Origin: Halictus rubicundus
Lineage: Eukaryota > Arthropoda > Insecta > Hymenoptera > Halictidae
Direction: 5' to 3'
Assembly (NCBI RefSeq): GCF_050948215.1
Contig: NC_135156.1
Span: forward strand, 15,313,257 to 15,377,256
Length of the DNA: 64,000 nt
Shown here: positions 44,640-56,426 of the stretch, piece after piece
Position numbering within the stretch: position 1 is the stretch's first letter
Layout: every line of letters starts with the position of its first letter
Made by a program: the position numbers and the translations under genes
Notes under the pieces: model-generated
Told to the model about the DNA's origin: nothing
What the model saw: only the letters and a program-made list of their open reading frames with translations
Database searches by the model: none

Positions 44640-47600
44640 CTTGAAGCACGTTTCTGGCTAGTCAGAATTCATAATATCGATAATACAGAGGAAAAAATGT
44701 GACAAGTTTAGTCACAGACTTAAGACACGTCGGATCAAGACGGATCTTAAGTCTGTGTCTGAAGACACTGAAAAAGTCACGTGACTATTCCGGGTCCCTA
44801 AGCTCCAAATAAAATCGTCTACTTAGAAAAATTATGTTGAACAGCTGCAGTACATCTTTTATTGTTTAATGTTTAATCTTTTTGTGAACCCATCGAATAA
44901 GAAAAATAATTTTGCCCAGCTAAACCGAGCGAATACCCCACCAGTGTTCGGCGCCATGAAAGTGGAACCCAGTCTGGAAGCGCGGGAAATTCAAACGTCG
45001 AATCCCGACGCGCTGTGAAATTTTTAACAACCGGTGGCAGAAAATGGTAAAAATGAGTTCATTGGTTCAGGATCAGAGAGCAATGACGCGGGAACGTGAT
45101 CCGATTAAATGCGGCGCCTTTCATTCGAGATCGGCTCGGAAATCGGCGAATTTCCAAGCGGATGTCACCGAGGGCCAGTGAGATATCACGTTCCAGCTGG
45201 ATTTTAATCGTTCGAACAACAAAGGACCGAATCGCAAACACCGTGCGCGCTCGCGCCATACCGATGAAACGATTTCAGCCGCGATTAAGCGATCTTTGGC
45301 GATGCGTGAACACAGAGAGCACGGAATATCCTCTCGGTGAAAAATGATTATTCGCGGCACGCTGGAAGGATCCGCGCCGTTTTCTCTGTTTGCAATCGTT
45401 GCGACGCGATCGGCCGGATTGCTCGTGATAAAACTTGATTGGATTGGTTCGACGTAAAAGGATCATGTTTTATTCACCGGTAAATAAAAAAAAAAAAAGG
45501 GACCGGAGGTAATCGACTAGATTCAACTAATCGACGGAAGTGCGGGTGTTTACGCGTCTCCGGAGTGAGAAATTGTGAAAAAATTGTATTCGAATTTATA
45601 TCGCACGGTGTTTTATATCCAAATACGACGGACGTATATTGTATACACTGTTTAGTTCTTATTTTTCGCACCGCGACCGGTGAAAATTGTAATTTACGTA
45701 AAAATACGACTCGGGAAGTTGCGGGATTCGGGCATTTTTTCAGAGAGAATTATGAAACGTGTGAATTTGAAATTTCGTGGACTTGTTGACTGGATATTTT
45801 GAGAAGTTGTATGATTTTTTTACCGAGCGAAAATATTGATTCGATCGATGAAAACGTCTGTGTAAGGGAGACTGTTCTGTGCGATAAAATTTATACGATC
45901 ACTTGACGGTTAATTACAAAACATACAATTAACTAGATGACAACAGGAGACAAAAGTTATTCGCACACGTAGTTTGAACGTTTAGCTATCGATTCAGGTA
46001 ATTTTTATCCAGAAATTCTGTTCATTTTATGCATAGTTAAGGAGCAACGATGCCAACGGCAAAACTACATAGCGTTTATAGTATAAATTAGCGGATGAAA
46101 CATAAAATAGTCACAACACAAGACAATTTTCAATGTATTGTCACAATATTGTCGCCGGTGCTAAGGTTGTTAACGACGCAAACAAATTTTTATGCAGCTC
46201 CCGGTTCGCGCAATCAACGTACGGCATTATCGAGGAGGATCTTCGCCCGTGTCGCAACGAAAGCAATGGAATAATAAAAATGGGACAACGTGGAGGAATG
46301 AGGAAGCTCGGGAAACCGCGTCTGTAGCGAAAGGATTAAGCTCCTTACGGAATCGATATTTCAGCGGATACGGGGACAACGCGGATCCGCGCGCATTGTT
46401 CCCGAATTTCCTCTGTCGAGCGGGTCGTTAAAGGTTCGGGATTTCTTGGAACCGGTCCAACGACTTCCGGTTCCCAGGTGCGCTTCCTCTATTTGCATGG
46501 AACGGGCACACGCCGGCATGAAAACTCGCTGCGCAACGCGATATGTATTCGAAAACAGTTAAGCTGGCAGCGCCGGTTGGTTTCCCTCTGTTTCGCGAAC
46601 TCGTTTCGGACAGTTACCGGTATGTCGCTTCCGATTCGTCGACTTCGACTCGGAGCTTTCCGATCTCTCCGGGAAGCACGATGGGAGCCGATTAACCGGA
46701 AGAAAGCTGCGTGCGTCTTGTCGGCGGGTATCTGCGCGTGACAGCCATCGGATCTCTCGAATCGAAATTTTTCAATGGACGTCTCACGCTCGGTGTCCCT
46801 TCGCAATCTGCATCCGAATGCTGCATCCGAGCAGAGCTAATCAATGCGATCCTATCCGGACGATTCTATCTGCGATCTTCCGAGAGATCGCGAGATTTCA
46901 CCGTGACAATGTCGTCGCTGGATCCTATTGTTTCCGGGATGTTGAAAGATGCTGAATTGTCAGAGGGCACGTATTAAAAGGAGTTTCGGAATTTTTGTAT
47001 TTTCGAAACGGGATTCGCAATTAAATTGACCAGAGAACCTAATTCGGAAAAATGATTGGCCCAACAGGATCGAATCGTTCCCAACGCATTCATCGGCTTC
47101 GGCTAGATATTCAAGCCCTGTTCGTTCCCCGAGGAATGGCATTATTCGAGAGCCGGACAGCCCCGGAATTAACTTTCCGAGCCATTATGTCGCCGGGCCA
47201 TTAATATTGATTCCGGTTCCGGGTGGATTAACCCGCCGAGAAAATCAACATAACCGTCTTTCTCGCCTTCGTTTTGTTCGTACGGATTCCGCCGTATTCC
47301 GCTGTCCAATGTTTTCGCCCGTAAACTCCCGAGGCTGTCGGTGAAACACCGACTGAATTATTTCTGTTTTGCCGGGCGAGATATCGCCGGCCTTGCGACT
47401 TGTCTTATGATTCATCGTGTTAAAAACAACGGCAATTAGTCTTTGTTATAGGTGTGTCGGCTGGGCCGCTGTTTTCGATGCGGGCTCCCAGGCTGCGGAC
47501 TTTTCCGAGTGCAGGGAAACGCGTTTATTAATCAAACCAGCGGTTTTCTTTCGTTTTTCGCGTGAGAAATATGTTGGATGATAATTACACTGCGGATTGT

Positions 47601-47665
47601 ACGCGTTTATGAATTGCAAATTTGCATATTATTTTCAAAGGCGGTTTGTACGTTTGCTAGTGTGC
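44640..47665. other. No gene recognised
   Basis: Chance frames of 60-105 codons occur on both strands. A fragment resembling the GACTGCGGATTTTATGC repeat (CACTGCGGATTGTACGCG) is at 47588-47610. Confidence 0.35.
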
Positions 47666-47763
47666 TTAACCCTTTGCACTCTGTTTTTACTCCAAAACGA
47701 AACATTTCTACCGACCTAGAATATTTGCCTTCTATATATATATTTTTTGCATGTTATACATAC

Positions 47764-48063
47764 TCAGAAATAACCCATTAATTTTTGTTAAATAAGAAAG
47801 AAAATACGATCTGCGATATATGTAAAGTACCAATTAACATAAACCACCTAATAATAGAATGCAAAAAATATGAGAATGAAAGGAAAAATGCTAAGTTGCC
47901 TAGATCCTTACCCATTCTGTTAAGTTCTAAGGAGTATATCGCCGGTCTTGCCAAGTATATCAAGGATACAAATATGTATAATATATTGTAAGAAAATGTA
48001 CCGTGTTGCTAATGACCTTTGATGTTGAAGCAAACATTAAACAATTAAATTATATATATATAT
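47764..48063 (+). mobile_element. 5'-truncated non-LTR retrotransposon tail
   Basis: About 300 bp inserted in a family A element between GTTATACATAC and GAAAATGGCGCAATTT; other copies are continuous there. It carries the end of a reading frame (47785-47991) with the motif C-x2-C-x7-H-x4-C (CDICKVPININHLIIEC). This resembles the CCHC motif near the C-terminus of ORF2 proteins of R1/I/jockey-type elements. A short 3' UTR and a (TA)n tail follow. It is a dead fragment with no reverse transcriptase domain. Confidence 0.7.
47785..47991 (+). pseudogene. C-terminal remnant of a non-LTR retrotransposon ORF2 protein
   Basis: An open stretch of about 68 codons has the CCHC motif, then KYENERKNAKLPRSLPILL and AGLAKYIKDTNMYNIL before TAA at 47989-47991. 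In intact elements this follows reverse transcriptase; here everything upstream is missing, so it is a remnant and not a gene. The ATG at its start is fortuitous. Confidence 0.65.
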
Positions 48064-48208
48064 GAAAATGGCGCAATTTACTCGTACAGTGCTGGAGTGT
48101 TTAGTAATTTATTAAATACAAATTTAATAATGTAAAAAATATTTTGAATAATGATACAGCAATTTTTAGTGGCGCCTCACAGTCGCTATTCCAGTGCTAA
48201 GGGTTAAT

Positions 48209-48635
48209 ATTGAAAAGATGTGATTTAGTATTGCACCGTTCTCAGATTTATAGAACAAATCTCGAATTGAATTTAGACAGAATCATAAATTTGCAAATGT
48301 TTACAGTATTATTTTCATGGACAGTTTGAATTCCATGCTTGAAAGGTATAATCAATATTTTCAGAATTGTAAATACAGAATGTTAAAAACATTGTTTTAG
48401 CGTCCAAGATATTAAATTTCCAGTGTCGCGAATCTATTTAGTCTGTTTTCGGATTCAACAAAATGGACGCGCTGCACACGACATGGGTGCGGTGGTGCGC
48501 GCGAGGATGCAGTACGCTCGAATTTTGAAAAATGTCTCCGTGTCCCGTCCGTAAAGAGGAAATGCTCCAGTCGAATGGCCTCTCGATCAAAATCCGAAGG
48601 ACCGTCGCGTATCGACAGTGATTTCACCGCGTTAA
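48209..48635 (-). repeat. Inverted duplicated segment, copy 1
   Basis: Read on the minus strand this stretch matches 58400-58819. In the best-compared ~215 bases I count six differences (about 97% identity). It abuts the family A element at 47666-48208 just as copy 2 abuts 58820-59063, so the duplicated unit includes both parts. A shared frame of about 71 codons is open in both copies, but four of the six differences change the amino acid, so it does not look constrained. Confidence 0.85.
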
Positions 48636-48659
48636 AATCCGCTTCATGACGTTTTGTCA

Positions 48660-49404
48660 ATAGCGGGGCAGGATTACGGGAGAGTTTCTGCTATCCACGG
48701 TCAACTGTTTTCATTGCAAACTTCGAGCACCGTGAAAAAGCAAGTTAAAAAAACATCTTTATTACAGTGAAAACGCAGCGAGAGGTTTTAAACGTTAGTT
48801 GCGTCCTTTAATCAACTCCGCCGAACAGTTCCGTCGGTCTGTCATAGCAACATTGTTGAGCAAATGAAACAATTCCGTTGAATCGGTTTGTCGTCCTTCC
48901 GGTAAATGGACAAAAAATCCACTGAAAGCAACAATTTATTTTCAATCGAACCTAAGCGCGCACAAGGGTTGATTAAATTTACACAAATGAAATATGTAAA
49001 TTGAGAATTAACCATTAGGAGAGAATAAACGTTCTTTCCTACCGTCTGCTTGGCAAAATGTCAAACATGTGCGCGTTAATGGCACCGACAAGATCGAAAG
49101 CGTCTTTAGTCAAACCAAACGATTCGCAAGGTGATTAAATCCACCAGTTACATAAATATAATGGATAAATTGGGTCATGGATAAATCCTTTGCTACCTTG
49201 TTCCCGTGACAGCCATAGACACGGCTGAGTTACCACGTAAACTACCACGTCAATCACATACGCCAGTGATTTTTGAGTAGGTTTAGAAATTCATTTTTAT
49301 TGTGACATATCCAGATAAACCGAATTTTATTAGAATCTTTAGAATTAGGGTTAAGACAGCATCCCCTATAATACATTTTAAATTTCTAGTTTCGGTTTGA
49401 TTAA
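48660..49404. other. No gene recognised
   Basis: AT-rich sequence between two repeats, with no frame or signal worth naming. Confidence 0.3.
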
Positions 49405-49652
49405 TTAACCCTTAGCACTCGAATGGCGACAGTAAGGCGCCGTTAAAAATTGCTGTATCGTTATTCAAAATATTTTTTACATTATTAAATTTGTTTGTAT
49501 GTAATAAATTTCTAAAAACTTCCGTATTGTACGAGTAAATTGCACCATTTTCATATGTATAACATAAAAATAAATATATACGAGGGAAATATTCTAGGTC
49601 ATACGAAATGTTTCGTTTTGGAGTTACAATAGCTTCGAGTGCAAAGGGTTAA
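49405..49652 (+). mobile_element. TTAA element family A, complete 248-bp copy
   Basis: TTAA/CCCTTAGCACTCGAA at the left and TTCGAGTGCAAAGGG/TTAA at the right. A GGCG-ACAGTAAGG-CGCC stem lies just inside the left end. It is the cleanest reference copy in this window. Non-coding. Confidence 0.85.
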
Positions 49653-50503
49653 ATTACACTGATTTTGTGAGGATCTCTGGGATTGATTTTTGCCGCCGAA
49701 CGTGTTAACATTGCCCGCGGAAAAATCGCTCGAACGTCTCCGACGCGGCCGATCGCAGGATCTCCGCGTCGACGAGTCCGTCGATCGCGATCCACGGGAT
49801 CTCTGTGCCGGCCAGTGATTTGACCAGGTTCCCGTTGGATTTGATTAACCGGTGAAATCTCGCGGACACGTGACGAGAGAGTCGGTGCACGTGAAACAGA
49901 GAGAAATCGCGTCGGAGACACTTAATCTGCGCCTGGCCCGTGCCTACGCACGCGAAACCGTCTACGCGGTGGAAACTTAATCTGGCCTGATTCAGCCGGC
50001 TGGAATTTGACAGACGAGATCCGTCTGTCGACACAGAAAAAGAGAGAGAGAGAGTGTGTGTATGTATGTGTGTGTGTGTGTCAGAGAGTATGAGAGAGAA
50101 GAAGATAGGGTACTGTCATCGCGGATTACAATGTGCCGTTTAATTATTCCGAGCCGGCACGCCGACAGGAAATTGCGTCACGCGCATTGTCCTCCGAGCC
50201 GGGTCGCGACGACTCGCGTTTCTAGAGTCCTTCATCCCGGAGTGGATCCCCTAACCCGGTTTCCAAAGCACGGGATTCTCATCAGCTGTCTCCCGGTGCT
50301 CGATGCCTTTCTCCTTTCATTTACTTGCCCGTTTTAATTATTAGGCGTCGAATCCCCGTTTCAGGGACTTTCATTCCATGGGATCTAAATGGCACAGTTG
50401 AGAGTTCAAAAATTTACTGACACACTCGCTCGAACTTCGGATGTACTACTGATTCATCAAAGGCATCGATAATATGGAAACAGCTACTCAGCCTGCTGAA
50501 GCA
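49653..50503. other. No gene supported; 109-codon minus-strand frame noted; GA/GT microsatellite at 50040-50086
   Basis: The minus frame 49705-50034 ends SAASETFERFFRGQC and has G/C-rich third positions, but no recognised domain and no clear splice context. A GA then GT run lies at 50040-50086. Confidence 0.3.
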
Positions 50504-50707
50504 CAGTGATTTCTCTGTATATGTCGCCGAGGCCTGGATGATAAACGTCGCGGAATTATCCCCACTACCGCGGGATGTACCCCGTGAGGGGCCGCGCAGC
50601 TCGAGAGCCCTCGGATGCCGAAGAGTGTAAACATAACGCGGACATGACTCCTGGACGATATATGACACTGCAAGACCCGGTTGTTGACATACATCGAGAA
50701 TTCACTG
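50504..50707 (-). mobile_element. TA-type miniature element family C
   Basis: Inverted ends CAGTGATTTCTCTGTATATGTC and GACATACATCGAGAATTCACTG (reverse-complementary with several mismatches) enclose a conserved interior containing GCGGAATTATCCCCACTACCGC. TA follows the right end; the left TA is mutated. Other copies are at 53523-53715 and 55520-56426. Confidence 0.75.
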
Positions 50708-52470
50708 TAGTATGCGGACACTTTTAAAAAGACTTTGGACGACACTGGACATGAATTTTTTTCCGAGATGCTAGGATTTCTAGCGTGCACAGATTTTTTA
50801 AAATTGCAATCGGTCAGAGTCGCGGAGGAAACGTTGAAGGTTGTTTTTTACTAGCTTTTCAGTTGGGTTTGTTGTCGATTAAAGCCACGTGGACTCTCGC
50901 AGCCCAGTTACAGCTAATCCAACGGATTCCTACATGTGAACAGAGGCAGATTTCGGCCGTTCATTTACACCATCGATGATTGTGCGGCGCAGGGTGCCGA
51001 TCCTTCGAATTCTATGGGATCGGCGAGCCGAAATCCAACCGCGTGCCGGAATCGATCGAGCCGGCCGATAATACGCTAATTTAATCGAATGAATTGCGCC
51101 ATCGCGGCGCACGCTCCCATCGGCTCGCGAAATCAAATTAGCGAAACGGTCAAATGTTAATTAATCAGTTTGTCGCGGGGCTATCGCTGCGTTCCGCGAG
51201 CGACGCGTTTCCAACAATCTCGCGGTCTCCACGTTCTTCGAATCATCTAAAAACTGAAACTCGTTCGAGAATCGACTGAAAATGAAAATTTACATCCTCG
51301 TCGAAAGTCCATCTATTATTTTTACCATCATTGTCAGCGTCCTTTGCAATATTCCCTGACAGAAAATATTCCATCAAAGACTATCGAGTTGCACATACAA
51401 AGAACGTGGATCTTTGTGCAAAGTACAAAACTTCGAAATCAACTGTTGGAAGAAGAAACTGAACAAAAATGTACATTCAATAATTAGAAACATTAAATAC
51501 ACGAGCAATCACGAGTAGACTACCGATCACCGTAGGCAAAGTAAAAATGTCTTGCATCGATTGTGGGAAGCAGGAATTAAATAAAAATTGATTTCAGCCA
51601 TTAATAATTTTAATACGTCGAAAATAACGTATCAATATTCTCTGATTTTTGTTTTATATTTCACTTTGCAAATGTCGCGAAGTACAAAATAGTAAAAATG
51701 TTAGACGAACTAAACACATTATTTTCAATTTCACTTTGCTATAATTGTTAGAAGAAGCATGATTTTATGCGACCCCTATTTCACGTGACCAGTACATATT
51801 TACTCTGCGTAAAAATCGCCAACACAATTACGGCATAATTCCGGGGGGGAAAAAAACGAAACGGGAAAATCCGTTCGATTTTCAACGGATTTATTTAACG
51901 AAGCCTCTGGCAGGACGATGGACACTTGATTTGCTCGATCGAATATTTTAGGTATGGCAAGGCCGGCATTCCCATCAACCACCCGTAGATCCGCCATTTC
52001 GCAGCTCCAACCCCCATTTCCGGGATGCTTTCGCAGCACCCTCTGTCTCTGGCGTATTCTATTTCCGTTTTCAAATTACTGCAACGTTCCTCGAGCCTCG
52101 TCCCAACGTTCCTGCCGTGCTCTCTGTTTCAAGTCCGCGGGAAATTTTCATTGCGCCCAGTTTCCAGTCGACTTTCGGCTCGGAGAGCGCGAAACTCCGC
52201 TCCGATTATAATCGAGGCGGAATCGCGAGGATTCGAGGAACACAGGCTGATAAGACTATCGATATCCGAGCGTATTACGCAGCCCTCGACGAGGAACAAT
52301 GGCAGGACGACGAACAAAAGCTGGTTTCCGACCAACTTCCAGAACACCGTTCCGGAGTTCAACGATTTGACTGCGTATCAAAAATGCGCATTCTTCCCGC
52401 AATAGGACACGTTTCGTCACTTTTATTACTCGCTGACATGTTCGTGAGATTTTTCTGATTAAAATGAGCC
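50708..52470. other. No gene recognised
   Basis: AT-rich 51.2-51.8 kb, then GC-rich with several overlapping frames (52025-52458 plus, 52129-52477 minus) that have no family resemblance. Confidence 0.3.
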
Positions 52471-53522
52471 CAAACACGACCCAGTTTAGATTGCATAACC
52501 TCCGTTATCCGAACCGATATCTGAACTTTTTTGTGTTTTGCAAATTCTTAATTCGTGCTTCGAAAAGTGAAGAAAATAGGAAAAAACGCCGAAATACTGT
52601 GCCACAAGTCCAAACAAAATTGCAACAATTTTAATATTATGTTACAATGGAATTACAGCACAATATTGTTAACAATTTTGACACCCTGTCTGTCGGAAGC
52701 CTGTCGATAGGATTTTCAATGATTGTACCGCACCAGAAGGAAGCATAAAAATAATTTCGTGGTCCACTGGTTTTTCGAAACGAGATCTCAACACTGCCGG
52801 AAGAATGCGCTGTAAAGGAGCGCGCCAGTCGCAGCTTGTATTTCAATATTCGATGCGGCTTAATTACCGGCAGCTTTCTCGCTAACAAACCCGTCGAAGT
52901 TTGTTCATTTGTCCGTAAATTAGAGACGGCACAAAAGGGAACGCGAAGCCTGGCAAAGGTATCGCATCGGCCGATAATACCGAGAGGCGCATCCGTTAGT
53001 TTGATAAACAACGAACGGCCGCTTTTTCCAGCGAGAAAGACACGCGGGCGCGAGCAACAGAATGGAAACGGTGGAACAATAACCATAAAACGACAAGCCG
53101 ATTTACTTTACTTCGGCCGGAGACTGTGCGCATTGCAGGCGATCAAACATTTTCCCGTGACAGCTCGCGAGCTGACAAACGACGAGCCTTTTGTAAAACA
53201 CAGAGCTTTCGGCTCGACAATGCTCGTTCTGCTCGCCGCCGGAAAAATCTTAACTTTGTTTATTAGTGCAAGGTTTTAACGAAAATCCGTTTCAACCCTT
53301 CCGGGATGACAACGTGTGGGATTTAAATTAAAATGCCCGTTAAACGAATCACTTTTCGACGGTTTCAAATGTTTTAAATACAGAATAGAAATTGGTTCCG
53401 TTTAAAAAAAAAATCAAAGTTGACCTTCAAATCTCCCGGACGCTTCAAAGAAGACATGTACACTACACTGTGTCGCTCGTGATACCGTGTAACGACGTAT
53501 AATTTAGAAGTTATTCGAGGTA
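52471..53522. other. Repeat fragment (family D) then no gene recognised
   Basis: ATAACCTCCGTTATCCGAACC at about 52494-52514 is a family D end. The two opposed ~148-codon frames at 52637-53086 (minus) and 52836-53279 (plus) shadow each other and lack domains. Confidence 0.35.
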
Positions 53523-53715
53523 CAGTGAATTCTCGATATATGTCAGCAACTCGGGTCTTGCCAGCGTCGTGTATCGTCTAGGAGACATGTTATGTTTACA
53601 CTCCTCGAGGTCTCTCGAGCTTCGTGACCCTTCGCGGGGTACACCCCGCGGTATTGGGGATAATTCCGCGACGTTTATCGTCCAGGCCTCGGCGACATAT
53701 ATAGAGAAATCACTG
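53523..53715 (+). mobile_element. TA-type miniature element family C, complete copy
   Basis: A 193-bp element with TA on both sides (53521-53522 and 53716-53717), beginning CAGTGAATTCTCGATATATG and ending with an imperfect reverse complement, CATATATAGAGAAATCACTG. It provides the empty-site sequence for the nested insertion at 55920. Tc1/mariner-type by target and CAGTG ends. Confidence 0.8.
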
Positions 53716-53753
53716 TATTCAAGTTAGGCGCCTGCATTTAATATCTGTACCAT

Positions 53754-53952
53754 TTAACACTAGGTTTACGGAGCATTAAGAGTGAGTATTTCACATTACT
53801 TTATAAAAATAAGAAGAATGTGTCTATCCAAATTTTCAGCCATTTTTTAAATAATATATACCTAAGGAAATAAGTTTGTTGAGTAATTCCACGCAGATGG
53901 ATCTTCACAATCTCAATAATCGTAAATTAAAAATATTAGAAACTAGTGTTAA
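53754..53952 (+). mobile_element. TTAA element family B, single-unit copy
   Basis: TTAACACTAGGTTTACGGAGC at the left and AAACTAGTGTTAA at the right, with one copy of the ~109-bp internal unit that is repeated five times at 25603-26265. The right subterminal hairpin seen there is missing here. Confidence 0.8.
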
Positions 53953-54805
53953 GGGCTAAAAGTCGCTCGGAAAATTTTCGCGAAACGAACCTAGTCTCCA
54001 GCTGTAATTGAATAGTCGGCTGGGATGGAAAACTGGTCCCTGGGACCAATTAAACGCGAGAGGACGATAAGGGGTCTTAGTCCCTGGGTCCTCGGAGAAG
54101 ATGAGGTTAATCCGGGACGGAAGAGAGGAGGAATCGGGTCGGAATGAATCGTCCCTAGGGTCACGGGCCTCTGTCGGGCCTGCTCGGGCTCGTCGCCCTC
54201 GGCATCCTCGTTTTGCCCGTCGTTTTGTCGCCGGGCTCTCGATCATCGTGGCGAGATAGCGCGGCTGGGCCGGTGGTCCGTCCCGGCTTCTCATATTCTA
54301 AGCGTCGCCGCGCTCGGTCAGGATTAAACGAGATCGTCGATACCTGAGAGCAGGCTCACGAGCGTGCTCGGCTACGCTCCCCTGTCCTCCAATTTATATT
54401 CCGTTCGCTTTTAATCGAGCTTCCATTACGTGCCGGCGCGCCCGAGTCCCGCAGGATCCAGTTAATACGATCGTGGCTTGTTGAACGCGCGACCCGCGCT
54501 CTTGCTCGAAAGAAGTCTACAGTTTGATTTCGCTCGACGCGACGACGCTCAGCAGTCCAAGAAAACTGATACGGAACAATATAAAGAGATCAGAGACTCG
54601 GACGACAACGTTGCTTCATCGAAAAGTGCCCGGGATGTCTTTAAACGAACATCCGTAATCCCTTTTCTCGCGGTCTAGCTCTTTTCGATTTAATGGTACC
54701 GTTATGAAACGTTTGTCAACGTATTCGCGACTCTTTTCCGATTAAAATGATGCCCAACACGGTACAATTTGGTTCATATTTGCCTCTTTAATCCACGATT
54801 CTGTA
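53953..54805. other. No gene recognised
   Basis: GC-rich sequence with a 112-codon Arg/Pro-rich minus frame (53956-54294) of chance type. Confidence 0.3.
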
Positions 54806-54970
54806 AAACCTCTGTTATCCGAACTCGTCAGGATGAGTGTGAATAGATCAGATGCCGAGGCACAGTATCACGACTTTACACAAGGAATCGTGCTTGCGGA
54901 AAGAATCATTAGATCGATCCGTTTCATGTGTTCGACTGACACAAGGTTCGGATAATAGAGGTTCCACTAT
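54806..54970. mobile_element. Inverted-repeat element family D
   Basis: ACCTCTGTTATCCGAAC at 54808 faces GTTCGGATAATAGAGGTTCC near 54946. Related copies are at about 57541-57693 and (one end) 52494-52514. Ends of this sort (GAACCTCTGTTATCCGAAC) resemble pogo/Tigger-type elements. Non-coding. Confidence 0.6.
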
Positions 54971-55519
54971 ATCGTCGATTAAACGACTAAACACGATCCA
55001 AACGGTGTCGTGTTTGGACTCGTTTTAACCGGGAGAACGTCACGAATCTGTCAGTGAAAGTTTTATAATTAAATAATTGAAAATTGTTACCGAATTAGGT
55101 ATTGCCTCGCTGATATATCCACTTCTAGACCTGTCGAGCGACACGGCTCGCGGAAGATCATCTTTCCGGAAATATACCGTGCACATGTCTTTCACGTATA
55201 TCGAGGAATTACCGTATCCGTCGACGCGTCACGATCATCAGAATCGACGTACTCTCGATCGCCGTTCGGCTTCCGTCATTCGGATTTCTCGACGGGACTT
55301 CCTGCTACTATGCAAACCGTGCTGGAAATCCCGGTAGAATCTCAGCGAAGGTGAATTTCCGTAGACCGTCGACAGTTCGGAGAAGCGGCTGCGTCGATTC
55401 ATTCCGTGATCGAGAACTTCGTTTCGTCACCTTTGCCCCCGCGACGTCTATAATGCCGCTTCTTATTTTGACCCTTGCAGTGTACCGCGAATGGTGGCGT
55501 TGCAGCTCTTGTCGTTATA
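54971..55519. other. No gene recognised
   Basis: Overlapping frames at 55077-55560 have no domain. A GTTTGGACTCGTTTTAACCGG block near 55013 recurs in related form near 57480, suggesting further family D-linked repeat sequence. Confidence 0.3.
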
Positions 55520-56426
55520 CAGTGACTCCTTCATACATGTCGCCGAGACCTGGACGATAAACGTCGCGGAATTATCCCCACTACCGCGGGGTACAACTCG
55601 CGAGGGGCCGAGAAGCTCGGGAGACCGAGGACGCCGAGGAGCGATTGCATAACCAACAACTGGAGTTTTAAAAATTATTTAAAAAATGCAGGAAAACTTC
55701 CCAGAAGCATACAAAAGAAGAAGGGCCAGTTTTATGGAATACAAGTGCACCAGAAAGTGAAATAAAAATCAGAAGCATCGTTCGAACGGAGCTCACCCGA
55801 AATCACGATTCCGAAAGCAAGAATCAGAGAATCCAAAGTATAATGGCTGGTCACGTGGATCAGAGAATAGTATCTCTTACAGGATACACGACGCTGGCAA
55901 GACTCGTGTCGTTGACATACACTAACGAGCAAAACTGAGTCTACACTATTTGAAGCAACATAACTTTTTAAAAATTAGATCAAATGACTCGAATTTTATT
56001 GAGAAGTTAGAAGGATTAGTTTATTAGACAGTTGGTTTTTTCACGATTGAAAGTGCGATTTCAAGTCGAAAATCGTGAAAAATGGCAATTTTTCCACTTT
56101 TAAGCGTTTATAACTCGTAAACGAATTAACCAATATCGGTGACATTTTCAGCATGGATATAATTTATTCGAGCGAATCAAACACATTCTTTAAATTTTCA
56201 ATAGAGGCTCAGATAAAAAAGTTGAAAAAACCAACTTTTACTATTTCTTTTGCGATTCCGACCAATTCAAACTTTTTTCAAAAATTTTTTACACCTCGTC
56301 TAATAAACTAATCCTTTTAACTTCTCAATAAAATTCAAGTCATTTGATCTAATTTTAAAAAAGTTATGTTGCTTCAAATAGCGTAGACTCAGTTTTTCTC
56401 GTTAGCGTATATCGAGAATTCGCTCG
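55520..56426 (-). mobile_element. TA-type element family C, copy interrupted by other sequence
   Basis: The left end CAGTGACTCCTTCATACATGT follows TA at 55518-55519, and the interior block GCGGAATTATCCCCACTACC is present. About 200 bp of unrelated sequence (roughly 55660-55860) lies inside. The right part (GCTGGCAAGACTCGTGTCG, GACATA) is split from TATCGAGAATTCG by the mariner-type element at 55920-56407. Confidence 0.65.
55920..56407. mobile_element. Tc1/mariner-type MITE with ~110-bp terminal inverted repeats, nested in family C
   Basis: Ends CACTAACGAG and CTCGTTAGCG are flanked by TA (55918-55919, 56408-56409). The inverted repeats extend at least to about 56030 and 56300 (for example TTTGAAGCAACATAACTTTT against AAAAGTTATGTTGCTTCAAA). 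Removing the element and one TA restores GACATATATCGAG, the sequence found in the uninterrupted copy at 53537-53550 (reverse strand). No transposase. Confidence 0.85.

Larger units (their letters stand above)
47666..48208 (-). mobile_element. TTAA element family A in inverse orientation, split by a retrotransposon fragment
   Basis: On the plus strand it starts TTAACCCTTTGCACTC and ends GTGCTAAGGGTTAA. The interior matches family A in reverse, except that 47764-48063 is foreign. Confidence 0.8.

Noticed and set aside
49705..50034. 109-codon minus-strand frame ending SAASETFERFFRGQC
   Set aside because: It looks somewhat protein-like, but no family, no acceptor with a pyrimidine tract and no poly(A) signal could be named. 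Left as unsupported.
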